NCBI GenBank assembly: GCA_013377095.1
Contig: JACAAY010000043.1
Location: 1-42,395 of the forward strand
Direction: 5' to 3'
Length of the DNA: 42,395 nt
Source: Desulfuromonadales bacterium
GTDB lineage: Bacteria > Desulfobacterota > Desulfuromonadia > Geobacterales > Pseudopelobacteraceae
Shown here: one piece after another, positions 26,273 through 35,364 of the stretch
How positions within the stretch are numbered: position 1 is the first letter of the stretch
How the letters are laid out: the number at the start of each line of letters is the position of its first letter
The notes under the pieces: model-generated
The model's database searches: none
Told to the model about the DNA's origin: nothing
The model's input: only the letters and a program-made list of their open reading frames with translations
Translations under genes and position numbers: made by a program

Positions 26273-28033
26273 CTAACGATCCAGTATCTCTCGTACTTTC
26301 CGTAGCATTTCCATGGGCTGAACCGGTTTCATGAGCAACTCGATACCTTCCTCTGATACCCCTCGATCCTGAATGAAGTCAGCTGTATAGCCGCTAGAAT
26401 ACAATACCTTAACATTGGGCTTTAGTAATATGATTTCATCATACGCTTCCATGCCGTTTTTCTTCGGCATGATAACATCCATCAGAATCATGGAGACCCT
26501 GTCCATATTCTCAGCAAATGTATCCACTACATCTTGCCCATCCACAGCTTGAATAACGTTATACCCAAATTTTGTAAGCACGGTAACCATTAGATTGCGT
26601 ACTCCAACATCATCCTCGGCAAGCAGGATGGTTTCAGTGCCGCCCAGTGGTTGGATAATCTGGTCAAGTTTTTCGGCATGTTCAAGCTGTCCATCCTCAT
26701 AAACTGGTATGTATATCCTAAAGGTAGTGCCCTGACCCAGTTCACTGTAGACATTGATGAATCCGTTGTGCTGCTTGACTATGCCATAGACAATCGCCAT
26801 GCCAAGTCCAGTACCTTTACCGACCTCCTTGGTTGTATAGAATGGCTCAAAAATTCTTTTACAGGTTTCTTGATCCATTCCGCTTCCTGTGTCGGATACT
26901 GTCACAACTGCATAGCGTCCCGGCTCAACACTGCCAGCTTCATGGATGTTTGAAGCTTCGACTGAATGGAATCCTGTCTCTATAGTCAATAGCCCGCCTT
27001 TCTGCATGGCATCACGGGAATTGGTTGCCAAGTTGATCAGGACTTGCTCCATCTGTCCAATATCAACACAAACTTTGACCGTAATTTCACTGGGGATAGT
27101 CTTGAGATGTATGTCCTCCCCAATGACTCTGACGAGAAATTTTTTAACATGTTCTATGACATCATTGAGGTTGACCGGCGTAAAGGTCATAACCTGCCTG
27201 CGGCTGAATGCCAGCAGACCTTTGGTCAACTGTGCAGCTTTTTCAGAAGCCGAAAGAATATGATCTATCTGCTCTTTTTTCCGGTCATCCAGCGTGCTGT
27301 CCATCAACAATAAGTTCCCATAGCCACTGATCACCTGCAGGATGTTGTTGAAGTCGTGGGCAACCCCACCTGCAAGCTGTCCCACTGCTTCCATTTTCTG
27401 TGACTGTCGGAGCTGCTCTTCGAGGTGGATACGCTCGTTAAGCATTCTGGATTCCTTGATCGAACTGTAGCTCAGCGATGAAACCATTCTGGTAAGTTTA
27501 GCATAGAACTGCATGCCAGAATCCGCGGCTTCTCTACTGAATCGCGGCACCCGACCGAGCGCCGCAAGATATTCAACCTCGTCGAAACCGTAGCGCCGAG
27601 CCTGCTCCCGGAAGAGCTCCACATCAGGTGTTTCATCCTCGTAGAAGAATTGTCCGATAAATACATTGCCGACGTGCCTCCCACCGACAACAAGAGGGGT
27701 AACCATGTCCCACATGTTGTTCTTGCAACGATAGTGTTTGTATGTCCCTACTTGCACGTCATTTGTGAGTACAGTGTCGCTTTCAATGCAATTTTTGAGC
27801 GTATCGGGGTGACACCTGTGAAACTTGGTACAGATATCTTGCCAGCCGACAGCAACCAGAACTTTTCCCGAAATATCGAGTACAGCACCTAACATGCCAG
27901 TTATTCTATAAAAATCTTCCAGCATGGACTGCAGCATTTCGCAGTCAATAATGTCAGAGAGCTCTAGTTCACCAATATCTCCGTCTGGTTCAAGGATGGC
28001 TCTAAGTTTATTCTGAACTATACTATTAGTCAT
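26273..28033 (-). CDS. PocR-domain hybrid histidine kinase
   Basis: A 586-residue cytoplasmic kinase. Residues about 25-195 are a PocR sensory domain (LSDIIDCEMLQSMLEDFYRITGM, and FHRCHPDTLKNCIESD plus CKNNMWDMVTPLVVGG with several cysteines). PocR domains sense small organic compounds such as propanediol-type substrates. HisKA follows with the His in [14 protein letters not shown] (about 230), then HATPase (NLATNSRDAMQKGG; DTGSGMDQET; GTGLGMAIVYGIV) and a receiver (AEDDVG, acceptor in ILMDVIMPKKNG, TADF). No neighbouring effector. It is transcribed leftward, as is the MCP upstream, 143 nt away. Confidence 0.9.
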   Translation of the reverse strand: MTNSIVQNKLRAILEPDGDIGELELSDIIDCEMLQSMLEDFYRITGMLGAVLDISGKVLVAVGWQDICTKFHRCHPDTLKNCIESDTVLTNDVQVGTYKHYRCKNNMWDMVTPLVVGGRHVGNVFIGQFFYEDETPDVELFREQARRYGFDEVEYLAALGRVPRFSREAADSGMQFYAKLTRMVSSLSYSSIKESRMLNERIHLEEQLRQSQKMEAVGQLAGGVAHDFNNILQVISGYGNLLLMDSTLDDRKKEQIDHILSASEKAAQLTKGLLAFSRRQVMTFTPVNLNDVIEHVKKFLVRVIGEDIHLKTIPSEITVKVCVDIGQMEQVLINLATNSRDAMQKGGLLTIETGFHSVEASNIHEAGSVEPGRYAVVTVSDTGSGMDQETCKRIFEPFYTTKEVGKGTGLGMAIVYGIVKQHNGFINVYSELGQGTTFRIYIPVYEDGQLEHAEKLDQIIQPLGGTETILLAEDDVGVRNLMVTVLTKFGYNVIQAVDGQDVVDTFAENMDRVSMILMDVIMPKKNGMEAYDEIILLKPNVKVLYSSGYTADFIQDRGVSEEGIELLMKPVQPMEMLRKVREILDR

Positions 28034-28176
28034 TCAGTGGGGAGTCTCCTCTACTCTTCAACCTCTTCGTCAAGATGTTGCAAAGTCGTGTGCAGCCCCT
28101 GAGCTGCTTGTAAAGCTTCTGATTTATCATGTGAAAATGAGGGGAACTTGGTTTTTTGCCATGTTTTCAACTTTTC

Positions 28177-30213
28177 CTATCCGATGTTTTTCTTGTTCAT
28201 CACAGGACCGTAGCGCTTGTCCAGTCCCTGGATATGATTGACGAGCCAGCTCTTGAGGAAGGTCATCACTTCCTGTCCCAGTGCGGTTCCTGCATGCTGT
28301 TTATCCTGAATTTTTTTCACCTGAGCGATCAGGGCTTCATGGGCACGCTTCTGCTCATCGTAACCGGTATAGCCTGACTGCTGCATCAATCGCTCTTCAT
28401 GATCAAAGTGGGTTCTGGTGTAGTCCACCAGTTCGTCCAAGATTTTGCCTATCGCATCCTGGCTTCGGCCGGCGCGCATGGAGGCGTACAGGTTATTGAT
28501 TATGTCGATCAGGCGTTGGTGCTCCCTGTCCATGGAATCAACACTTACGCTGTAACTCCTGCTCCATTCGATCAACTTGCCGCTCCCGGACAGTTTGAAC
28601 TGGCCCACGACCTGCTGCAGTTCAGCAGAAAGACGCGACAGATGATCGGCCGCCTTTGCAGTCATGCGGGCTCCTTCCACGGAATTTTGGGCCACATCGG
28701 TGATGTGGTGAATGTTGCCGCTGATCTCACTGGTAGTGGCGGTTTGCTCCTCGGCCGCAGTCGCGATCTGCTGAACCTGCAGATTGACGGCATTAATTTC
28801 ATCCTGAATACTCTGCAATGCCTCACCCGAACGGGCGGCTTCCCCGGTCCCCTGCTCAACCTCGGCCACACCCTCTTCCATGGCAATAACCGCTGATCTG
28901 GTCTCACCCTGGATCGCCTTGATCATGAGTCCGATTTCACGGGTGGCCTTGGTTGTGCGTTCTGCCAGCGCCCGAACCTCATCGGCCACAACGGCAAAAC
29001 CGCGACCCTGCTCACCGGCACGAGCTGCCTCAATGGCAGCATTGAGGGCCAGCAGGCTGGTCTGGTCAGCGATATCCTCAATGGTGCCGACAATGGCGCC
29101 AATCTCATCGGAACGCTTGCCCAGTGCCGCAACTGTCATTGCCGAAGATTGCACCCGTTCAGCGATTCTGTGCATGACGGCAATGGAATTGTCCACCACG
29201 GCAGCTCCATGCCCCGCAGCCTGATTGGCGCGCTGAGCGCTTTCGGCAGCCATCTGACAGTTCTGGGCGATATCGCCCGAGGTGGCCGACATCTCCTCGC
29301 TGGCCGTTGCAACGGTTATGGCCTGAATAGCAACCTCTTCAGCGCCTTTTGCCATCTCTCCTGCGCTGTTACTCATCTCAGTCGAGGAACTGGAAATCTG
29401 CGCTGAGGAGTCTGCCAGTGTACCGATCATTTCGCGCAGGTTGTTGACCATTTTTTCAAATGACTCTGCCAGTAGCCCGATCTCGTCGTGGGAAAAAACC
29501 TCGACGACAACCCCCAGATCGCCCGACGCAACCTGTTCGGCATCCACGGCAAGACGCTTGAGAGGTGCGCTGATTGCCTTGGCAAAGAGGAACACAACCG
29601 AAAGACCGACGATTACGCACGTGATCACCAACAGGATAATCCAGAATTGCGTTGTGTGGGTCATGGCAAGCGCCTTGCTGCTGGCTTCCCGGGAATGTTC
29701 TCTGTGAAGCTTTTCCAGGGAATCCAGGGCTGCAAGCGCCTTGTTGAAGGTCTTGCTGGAGGCTCCCAGGACAGCGTTAGCGGCATCGATCCCCTGGGTT
29801 CCCTGGAGCGCAATATCCCGGATTTTGGGATACACGCCAAGGTAATCGTTCCAGGAGGCCATGAATTCAGTGAGCAACTTTTTTTCATCATCAGACACGA
29901 CAAGTTTCTCATAGACAGTCAGTTCCGTTCGTATCTTTTCAACACTCTCCTCATTGCGCTTGATGTACTTCTCCTTGGCGTCTTTTTCCATTGCCAGCAA
30001 CATCAGCATTTCGCCCCGGCGGTGACTTCCGACCAGGGCATTGATTGAGGTTACGGAGTGGATACGGGGAATATCACCTTTGGCAATGTCACTTGTGATT
30101 GAAGTTAAGCGACTGTTTTGAACAACGGCAAAACCTCCAACGATTGCCGTAAGAACAATGACTATCAAGAACGTGAGTGTCATTTTTGTGGCAATTGACA
30201 GTTGACTGAACAT
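28177..30213 (-). CDS. Methyl-accepting chemotaxis protein with C-terminal bacteriohemerythrin
   Basis: A 678-residue receptor. Helix 1 is at about 10-32, a periplasmic four-helix-bundle sensor at 33-185, helix 2 at about 190-212, HAMP at 213-265 and a signalling domain at about 280-530 with the tip [36 protein letters not shown]. Residues about 545-670 are a bacteriohemerythrin domain with all di-iron ligands visible ([30 protein letters not shown]). Hemerythrin binds O2, so this receptor probably reports oxygen from the cytoplasm as well as a periplasmic signal. In an anaerobe this fits oxygen avoidance. The N-terminal start at 30213 matches the usual short cytoplasmic leader. Confidence 0.95.
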   Translation of the reverse strand: MFSQLSIATKMTLTFLIVIVLTAIVGGFAVVQNSRLTSITSDIAKGDIPRIHSVTSINALVGSHRRGEMLMLLAMEKDAKEKYIKRNEESVEKIRTELTVYEKLVVSDDEKKLLTEFMASWNDYLGVYPKIRDIALQGTQGIDAANAVLGASSKTFNKALAALDSLEKLHREHSREASSKALAMTHTTQFWIILLVITCVIVGLSVVFLFAKAISAPLKRLAVDAEQVASGDLGVVVEVFSHDEIGLLAESFEKMVNNLREMIGTLADSSAQISSSSTEMSNSAGEMAKGAEEVAIQAITVATASEEMSATSGDIAQNCQMAAESAQRANQAAGHGAAVVDNSIAVMHRIAERVQSSAMTVAALGKRSDEIGAIVGTIEDIADQTSLLALNAAIEAARAGEQGRGFAVVADEVRALAERTTKATREIGLMIKAIQGETRSAVIAMEEGVAEVEQGTGEAARSGEALQSIQDEINAVNLQVQQIATAAEEQTATTSEISGNIHHITDVAQNSVEGARMTAKAADHLSRLSAELQQVVGQFKLSGSGKLIEWSRSYSVSVDSMDREHQRLIDIINNLYASMRAGRSQDAIGKILDELVDYTRTHFDHEERLMQQSGYTGYDEQKRAHEALIAQVKKIQDKQHAGTALGQEVMTFLKSWLVNHIQGLDKRYGPVMNKKNIG

Positions 30214-30761
30214 ATGCTCCTCCCCTGACTAGTATGGTTTGAAAAACATCATTGCCGCTGACCAACTCTACCTGGAGCGGATATTTGCCCATTTCCGCTG
30301 CAACCTTTTTGATGCGACAGTTCAATGCATCACTGTATTCAATTAATTGTTCTTCAGTATTCATGCCACATGTGCACGCAGACTCGCAAGCTATCAAAAA
30401 TTAAGTTTTTCAGCATGTTGGAGCCGAGGGTGTTGCAAAAGAGAGATAAAAGATGAAATGAGTATAACACAGTACGCGACACTGTTGCATACGACACCTG
30501 CTACAAAAGTGTCGCATGCGACATGAGTGATGGTAGATACGCAAGAATAAACACCACTAAACTGGTACCAAACAGTAATACTAAATTGACAAACTTTGTG
30601 TGGTTTGCTAAAAGATGCTTTCACGACAAAAATGGTGACAAACAATTTTTGAATGATGAACATAAAATATCCGGTGAAGTTTTTATTGCGGATCATGGAG
30701 AGCGCCGGGTGTCGTTATGTGTTTTAAGGGGATGATGATGGATGGATATAAAGGAGAAAAA
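30214..30761. other. Intergenic region with palindromic operator-like sites
   Basis: About 550 bases without a supportable gene; short ORFs on both strands have atypical composition. It holds the palindromes listed at 30484-30524 and a Shine-Dalgarno (AAGGAG) for the next gene. Confidence 0.4.
30484..30524. promoter_or_regulatory. Two related palindromes, probable operators
   Basis: A perfect 14-bp palindrome TGTCGCATGCGACA (30510-30523) and an imperfect relative GTTGCATACGACAC (30484-30497), starting 27 nt apart. A partial GCGACACT lies just before. The pattern suggests a dimeric regulator bound to two or three turns of DNA. They lie between the divergent MCP and sulfate-binding protein genes, about 240 nt before the latter. 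Confidence 0.5.
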
Positions 30762-31766
30762 ATGAGAATCAAGAAAGCAACAACCACCCTGGCAGCACTT
30801 TCGCTGGCACTGTCCACAACGACGGCCGCCCTGGCCGCCAATGTCACCCTGTTGAACGTCTCCTACGACCCGACCCGTGAGCTGTACAGCGACATCAATA
30901 AATCATTCGCATCCTTCTGGAAGGGTAAAACCGGCGATACCGTCACCATCAAACAGTCCCACGGCGGATCCGGCAAACAGGCGAGGGCGGTCATCGACGG
31001 CCTGGAGGCCGACGTGGTGACCCTGGCCCTGGCCTACGACATCGACGCCATCGCCGAAAAGAGGCTGATAAAACCGTTGTGGCAGAAGGATTTATCACAC
31101 AACAGTTCTCCCTATACATCAACCATCGTCTTCCTGGTGCGCAAGGGTAACCCCAAGAAGATCAAATACTGGGACGACCTGATCAGACCGGGTGTATCGG
31201 TCATCACCCCCAACCCCAAGACCTCCGGCGGTGCCCGCTGGAACTATCTGGCTGCCTGGGCCTATGCCCAGCATCAGCCGGGCGGTAATGATGCCAAAGC
31301 CAAAGAGTTCGTTCAGAAACTCTTCAAAAATGTACCGGTACTTGACTCCGGCGCCCGCGGTTCAACCAACACCTTTGTCCAGCGCGGGCTGGGCGATGTG
31401 CTGCTGGCCTGGGAAAACGAGGCCTTTCTGGCCATCAACGAACTGGGACCGGACAAGTTTGATGTGGTCACCCCTCCCGAGAGTATCCTGGCCGAACCGC
31501 CGGTAACCGTGATCGATAAGGTGGTGGACCGCAGGGGAACCCGCAAGGTGTCCGAAGCCTATCTAAAGTATCTCTACAGCGACGAAGGGCAAAAAATCGC
31601 TGCCAAGCATTACTACCGTCCGATCAACACCAAGATTCCGACCAGGCTGGCCAAGATCAACAAACTGTATACCATTGACAAGGCTTTTGGCGGCTGGCAG
31701 AAGGCCCAGAAAACGCACTTCAGCGATGGCGGCACGTTCGACCAGATCTACAGCACGAAAAAGTAA
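30762..31766 (+). CDS. sbp: Sulfate-binding periplasmic protein (orphan)
   Basis: A 334-residue Sbp/CysP-family solute-binding protein. Signal peptide [25 protein letters not shown]. The mature N-terminus has [17 protein letters not shown], then [44 protein letters not shown] and [17 protein letters not shown], all strongly conserved in sulfate/thiosulfate-binding proteins. It feeds a CysTWA-type ABC importer, but no permease or ATPase genes flank it, so the transporter is elsewhere. ATG 30762 follows AAAGGAG; an upstream in-frame ATG (30717) is less likely. A strong hairpin follows the stop. Confidence 0.9.
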   Translation: MRIKKATTTLAALSLALSTTTAALAANVTLLNVSYDPTRELYSDINKSFASFWKGKTGDTVTIKQSHGGSGKQARAVIDGLEADVVTLALAYDIDAIAEKRLIKPLWQKDLSHNSSPYTSTIVFLVRKGNPKKIKYWDDLIRPGVSVITPNPKTSGGARWNYLAAWAYAQHQPGGNDAKAKEFVQKLFKNVPVLDSGARGSTNTFVQRGLGDVLLAWENEAFLAINELGPDKFDVVTPPESILAEPPVTVIDKVVDRRGTRKVSEAYLKYLYSDEGQKIAAKHYYRPINTKIPTRLAKINKLYTIDKAFGGWQKAQKTHFSDGGTFDQIYSTKK

Positions 31767-31770
31767 TTAC

Positions 31771-31800
31771 ACCAGGGCGGTCCCCCCGGGCCGCCCTGGT
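31771..31800 (+). terminator. Terminator after the sulfate-binding protein gene
   Basis: A perfect 10-bp stem (ACCAGGGCGG/CCGCCCTGGT) around a 10-nt loop, followed shortly by a five-T run. Confidence 0.75.
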
Positions 31801-31895
31801 ACGGCATTTTTCATAACCGTTTCAGCATGATTCCAAGCAAGAGGAGGTGTGTGAAACCGGCTGAATCTCTCCTCAAGGTGTAAGGAGTTTCAATC

Positions 31896-32507
31896 ATGCA
31901 ACCGAAACAGATTTTTACTGCCTACGACAGGTTCGACGTCAATCAGGAACGCCATGCGTTCAGTTACTGTCCGATCTGCGCAACACCTCTTTCAACAACG
32001 GCCAGTTCTGAATACCCACGACAGTCGTGTCCGGACTGCGGCTGGATTCATTACCGCAATCCCGCGCCGGGAGTCGTTATCCTGATCACCGACGAAGTAC
32101 GTGTCCTGATCGGCAAGCGGGGGGCGAGCAGCTTTGCATCAGGTTTATGGTGCCTGCCGGGTGGGTTTGTGGAGTTCGAGGAGGATTATCTCGGTGCGGC
32201 CATACGGGAGACACGGGAAGAAACAGGGCTGGAGGTCGAAATTTGCTCGGTTGTCAGCGTCTGCTCGAATTTTCTTGCCTCAAACCTGCACACCCTGGTG
32301 ACGGTGCTGAAAGCACGTGTCGTGGGCGGGATTGCTCAGCCGGGAGACGACCTGGAAGAACTGCGCTGGGTCCCTCTTGACGGGCCGTTTCCCGATATGG
32401 CATTTGAGGCTGACAGCCACATCATCGAGCGCTATCGCCAGACCCGTCTGCTGGGAGCGCCGGTGGATCCGGAATATGCGCGGTTGCAATCGGGTGATGG
32501 TCGATGA
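31896..32507 (+). CDS. NUDIX hydrolase with N-terminal zinc ribbon
   Basis: A 203-residue protein. Residues about 25-50 form a four-cysteine zinc ribbon (CPICATPL, then CPDCGWIHYRNP), as in NADH pyrophosphatase-type NUDIX proteins. The NUDIX box is GGFVEFEEDYLGAAIRETREETGLEVE (about residues 89-115), with the REtxEEtGl core intact. The reaction is hydrolysis of a nucleoside diphosphate linked to another group; the substrate cannot be read from sequence. ATG 31896 has AAGGAG upstream. It is convergent with hgcB. Confidence 0.9.
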   Translation: MQPKQIFTAYDRFDVNQERHAFSYCPICATPLSTTASSEYPRQSCPDCGWIHYRNPAPGVVILITDEVRVLIGKRGASSFASGLWCLPGGFVEFEEDYLGAAIRETREETGLEVEICSVVSVCSNFLASNLHTLVTVLKARVVGGIAQPGDDLEELRWVPLDGPFPDMAFEADSHIIERYRQTRLLGAPVDPEYARLQSGDGR

Positions 32508-32585
32508 ACTGATGAAAGTGATTCAAACTGATATTATTTTCTTCACGAGGTCTTCTGGGTCAGAGCAAGGTGGCATTTCAGTTTT

Positions 32586-32876
32586 TCACGAGAGAAACCC
32601 GCCGCCGAAACCGCCTGCTTTGCGTTCGCGCAGCCACTCGTTGATCAACCCGATGGCGCAGCCCGCGCCGGCCTCGACACTGATCGCCTCAACAGGGCAG
32701 TTCATGGCGCAGGCTCCGCACTCCAGGCAGGCATCCAGATCCACGATATGGGCTTTCCGTTCCGTAATCCTGAAAACCTGGTGCGGGCAGACCTCCTGGC
32801 ATTTGTAGCATCCGATGCACTCTTCCTGACATAACTTCAGGCTTGCGACATTTTCCAGATATCTGAATCCCTTCAT
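32586..32876 (-). CDS. hgcB: HgcB, ferredoxin of mercury methylation, without C-terminal Cys pair
   Basis: A 96-residue 2[4Fe-4S] ferredoxin. The clusters are CIGCYKCQEVCP (C20-C30) and CLECGACAMNCP (C50-C60); an extra Cys is at 16. The conserved lone cysteine of HgcB is present at residue 73 (EAGAGCAIG). HgcB reduces the corrinoid of HgcA and passes Hg(II) to it. In the family the C-terminus normally carries one or two cysteines (C94/C95 in the Desulfovibrio protein). Here it ends GGFGGGFLS with no cysteine, and no alternative frame restores one. ATG 32876 is one base after the hgcA stop, so the two are translationally coupled. The function call rests on position, length and C73. Confidence 0.95.
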   Translation of the reverse strand: MKGFRYLENVASLKLCQEECIGCYKCQEVCPHQVFRITERKAHIVDLDACLECGACAMNCPVEAISVEAGAGCAIGLINEWLRERKAGGFGGGFLS

Positions 32877-32877
32877 G

Positions 32878-34017
32878 TTATAGAAATCTCCCCACAACAA
32901 GTATCAAAAGACCGGCAAACAGAGCAACTCCCATGATGGGTAAGCCAAGGCGCATCTCCTTTTTGACCCCCGAGCGGGATGTATACCCGGTACAACCGGT
33001 GAAATTGAGTGCGTAAAAGGCGCTGATGGCGGGCAGGGTGAGAAAACAGGCGATGGTTGTCGCCGGACTCCAGCCGGCTCCGTTGGCAAGCAGATACAGG
33101 GTGGCGCACCAGGCAAGACCTGTCTGTGCCCCTTTGACGGCAAAACTCCGGCCGGGAACCCAGGGAAGCAGGATCGGTGTCAGCGCCACGCCGGTCAGAA
33201 CCGCACCACACAGGGCGGCCAAAGCGTATACTCCGACAGTAAAACCGTAGAGGAGCGTGGCGGCCAGAAACAGTACCGCACCCCAGATGCAGAGCGTCTT
33301 CAGCACCAGTATTACCTCCACCGGTATCAGCACCAGTCTCTGGCGCAGGTAAAAGGTCAGCTCCTGCATGGCCGGTGTGGTTTTCATGCCGTTGTCCAGA
33401 TACTCGGGCAGATCCTCGGCCCTGATGGTAGCGTAGCTGACGATGAATCCGCTCTGGCGGATCACCTGGTGGGCAGCCACACCAGGCGCTCCCAGGATCG
33501 GCAGGATCAAGCGGCGGTGGCTGACCACCTTGGCCAGGCCGGTCGCTTCGATGCGCCGCACCAGTTCCCTGGTGCCGAAGGTTCCCTTTCCCGCCGCGCA
33601 CCAGACGTTGATGCCATAGGTCTCCAGCACCAGCAGCCACAGCTTGCGCCCGGCAAGGGCGCTGCGCACGATGTCGTAGCTCATCTTGTAGTTGGCGGTA
33701 ACCACCACCGGATCATCCGGGCCCGGAGTGCCGATGGCATAGAGACCTGCCGGTACAAAGTAGCTCATCCTCTTGATCGCCCAGCGGGCCTTGCAGGCGC
33801 CCAGATGGTCGGTCAGGGTCAGCTTCCCGCAAATCCGCGCTACCCTGCCTGCATCGGTGCTCAACCAGCCCAGAAAACCGGGTACATTCTCATCGATTGC
33901 TCCGCTCCCGGCGGAGGTACGTGGGCCTCAGCAGGGTGGCTTGCTTGTGGTCCTGCTACTGCCGGTTCCGCATTGGTTCACTGCCGGTGCATTGTTTTTC
34001 TCATCGCAGGCTGTCAT
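32878..34017 (-). CDS. hgcA: HgcA, corrinoid protein of mercury methylation; in-frame TGA (possible Sec30)
   Basis: The cap-helix signature NVWCAAGKGTF, with its cobalt-coordinating cysteine, identifies HgcA, which transfers a methyl group from its corrinoid to Hg(II). It is followed by the membrane domain with five helices (from about LVLIPVEVILVLKTLCIWG to the end) and the typical NFTGCTGYTSRSGVKKEMR. The usual gene call would begin at TTG 33864 (328 aa), which has no ribosome binding site and cuts into coding-like sequence. The frame is open back to ATG 34017, which has GAGGA 6 nt upstream and lies 18 nt after acr3, except for a single TGA (33928-33930) as codon 30, after Cys29. Read through, the protein is 379 residues with N-terminal cysteines at 4, 16 and 29. 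See the SECIS-like entry. A simple nonsense mutation with restart at TTG remains possible. Confidence 0.9.
33900..33930 (-). promoter_or_regulatory. SECIS-like hairpin after in-frame TGA of hgcA
   Basis: On the hgcA strand, TGA (33930-33928) is followed by 11 nt and then CUCCGC-CGGGA-GCGGAG (33916-33900): a perfect 6-bp GC-rich stem with a 5-nt loop. The loop starts 17 nt after the UGA, and G is its second base. These values fit the published bacterial SECIS constraints (loop 16-37 nt from UGA, G among the first two loop bases) and the 11-nt spacing of E. coli fdhF. The fit could be chance in GC-rich DNA. Confidence 0.45.
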
Positions 34018-34035
34018 CACTATTCCTCGAAAAAC

Positions 34036-35100
34036 TCAAACCCTGGAAGGCTGACCAGGTGCAAACCACCTGCGCTGGAACCAGAAGGCCACATTAACCA
34101 GGGCGATCATCACCGGTACTTCCACCAGTGGCCCGATCACGGCGGCAAAGGCGGCGCCGGAATTGAGCCCGAACACGGCTACGGCCACGGCAATCGCCAG
34201 TTCGAAGTTGTTGCTGGCGGCGGTAAAAGCCAGGGTGGTGGTCTTGCCGTAGTCGGCGCCCAGTTTCTTGCCCATCCAGAAGGAAGCCAGGAACATCACC
34301 ACGAAGTAGATCAACAGCGGGATAGCGATGCGCACCACATCCATGGGCAGTTGCACGATCAGGTTGCCCTTCAGGCTGAACATGACCACGATGGTGAAGA
34401 GCAGGGCGATCAGGGTCAGGGGGCTGATTTTCGCTACCACTTCGCGGTGATAGCGCTCCTTGCCCATGATCTTGACCCCGATCAGTCGGGTCAGGGCGCC
34501 GGCGATACAGGGGATGCCCAGGTAGATGAAGACGCTCTTGGCGATCTGGCCGATGCTGACGTCAACCACCACTCCCTTGAGGCCGATCATCGGTGGCAGC
34601 ACCGTTATGAAGAACCAGGCATAGACGCTGAAGAACAGTACCTGGAAGATGCTGTTGAAGGCCACCAGTCCGGCAGCGTATTCGGTGCTGCCCTTGGCCA
34701 GTTCATTCCAGACGATGACCATGGCGATGCAGCGGGCCAGACCGATCATGATCAGACCGACCATATACTCCGGTTTGTCCGGCAGCAGCAGGGCAGCCAG
34801 TGCGAACATCAGCACTGGCCCGATCACCCAGTTCTGCACCAGCGACAGTCCCAGGATCTTTTTGTTCTGGAAGACCTCCGGCATCTCCTCGTACTTTACC
34901 TTGGCAAAGGGGGGGTACATCATGACGATCAGGCCAATGGCGATGGGGATGTTGGTGGTCCCGACCTGAAAGCTGTTGATGAAGGCTTCCACGCCCGGAA
35001 TGAAATACCCCATCCCCACACCCACTGCCATGGCGGCGAAGATCCAGAGGGTCAGCCAGCGGTCCAGGAAGGAAAGTTTTTTTGAAACGTGTTCACTCAT
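34036..35100 (-). CDS. acr3: ACR3-family arsenite efflux permease
   Basis: A 354-residue membrane protein with ten predicted helices. ACR3 landmarks are [35 protein letters not shown], the helix [17 protein letters not shown] with the essential Cys, and [20 protein letters not shown]. It exports arsenite, and in some members antimonite, using the proton gradient. It is the first gene of a leftward operon with hgcA and hgcB (18 nt, then 1 nt apart), and is divergent from a broken arsR. ATG 35100 has a GGAGGTTAATT-type Shine-Dalgarno upstream. Confidence 0.95.
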   Translation of the reverse strand: MSEHVSKKLSFLDRWLTLWIFAAMAVGVGMGYFIPGVEAFINSFQVGTTNIPIAIGLIVMMYPPFAKVKYEEMPEVFQNKKILGLSLVQNWVIGPVLMFALAALLLPDKPEYMVGLIMIGLARCIAMVIVWNELAKGSTEYAAGLVAFNSIFQVLFFSVYAWFFITVLPPMIGLKGVVVDVSIGQIAKSVFIYLGIPCIAGALTRLIGVKIMGKERYHREVVAKISPLTLIALLFTIVVMFSLKGNLIVQLPMDVVRIAIPLLIYFVVMFLASFWMGKKLGADYGKTTTLAFTAASNNFELAIAVAVAVFGLNSGAAFAAVIGPLVEVPVMIALVNVAFWFQRRWFAPGQPSRV

Positions 35101-35364
35101 AATTAACCTCCGAAATAGTGGTTGGCCAGATTTTGGTCATATGGTAACGGCAGGAATTGCGGGTGCAGAGAAAGAGAATGCGCTGTTTTCATGGCGGCCC
35201 TATATTCGAGGGATTGGGGGGAGTCGTACGGATGACGAATATATATCCGCTTGTGCGGATGTGTGCAAGTAATAAATGGTGTTTGTATTCGAGATTTCAT
35301 CTGTACATATCGCTATGCTCTTCATACATTGAACAAATGGGCTGATGTGGGTATGGTTTTTCCA
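35101..35364. promoter_or_regulatory. acr3/arsR divergent control region
   Basis: About 260 bases without a gene. It holds the palindrome ATCCGC-TTGT-GCGGAT (35245-35260), a candidate operator. Transcription of acr3-hgcAB should start here. Confidence 0.5.
35245..35260. promoter_or_regulatory. Inverted repeat, candidate ArsR operator
   Basis: Perfect 6-bp arms (ATCCGC/GCGGAT) with a 4-nt spacer, flanked by ATAT on the left. It lies 145 nt before acr3 and 105 nt before the arsR start. Confidence 0.4.

Noticed and set aside
30394..30696. 100-codon reverse frame in the gap before sbp
   Set aside because: Composition is unlike coding sequence of the window, it has no ribosome binding site, and it spans the operator-like palindromes.
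33469..35085. 538-codon open frame on the + strand antisense to acr3 and hgcA
   Set aside because: Its product is low-complexity, His/Gln/Gly/Asp-rich, the typical mirror of a GC-rich hydrophobic membrane protein gene. Both antisense genes are unmistakable.
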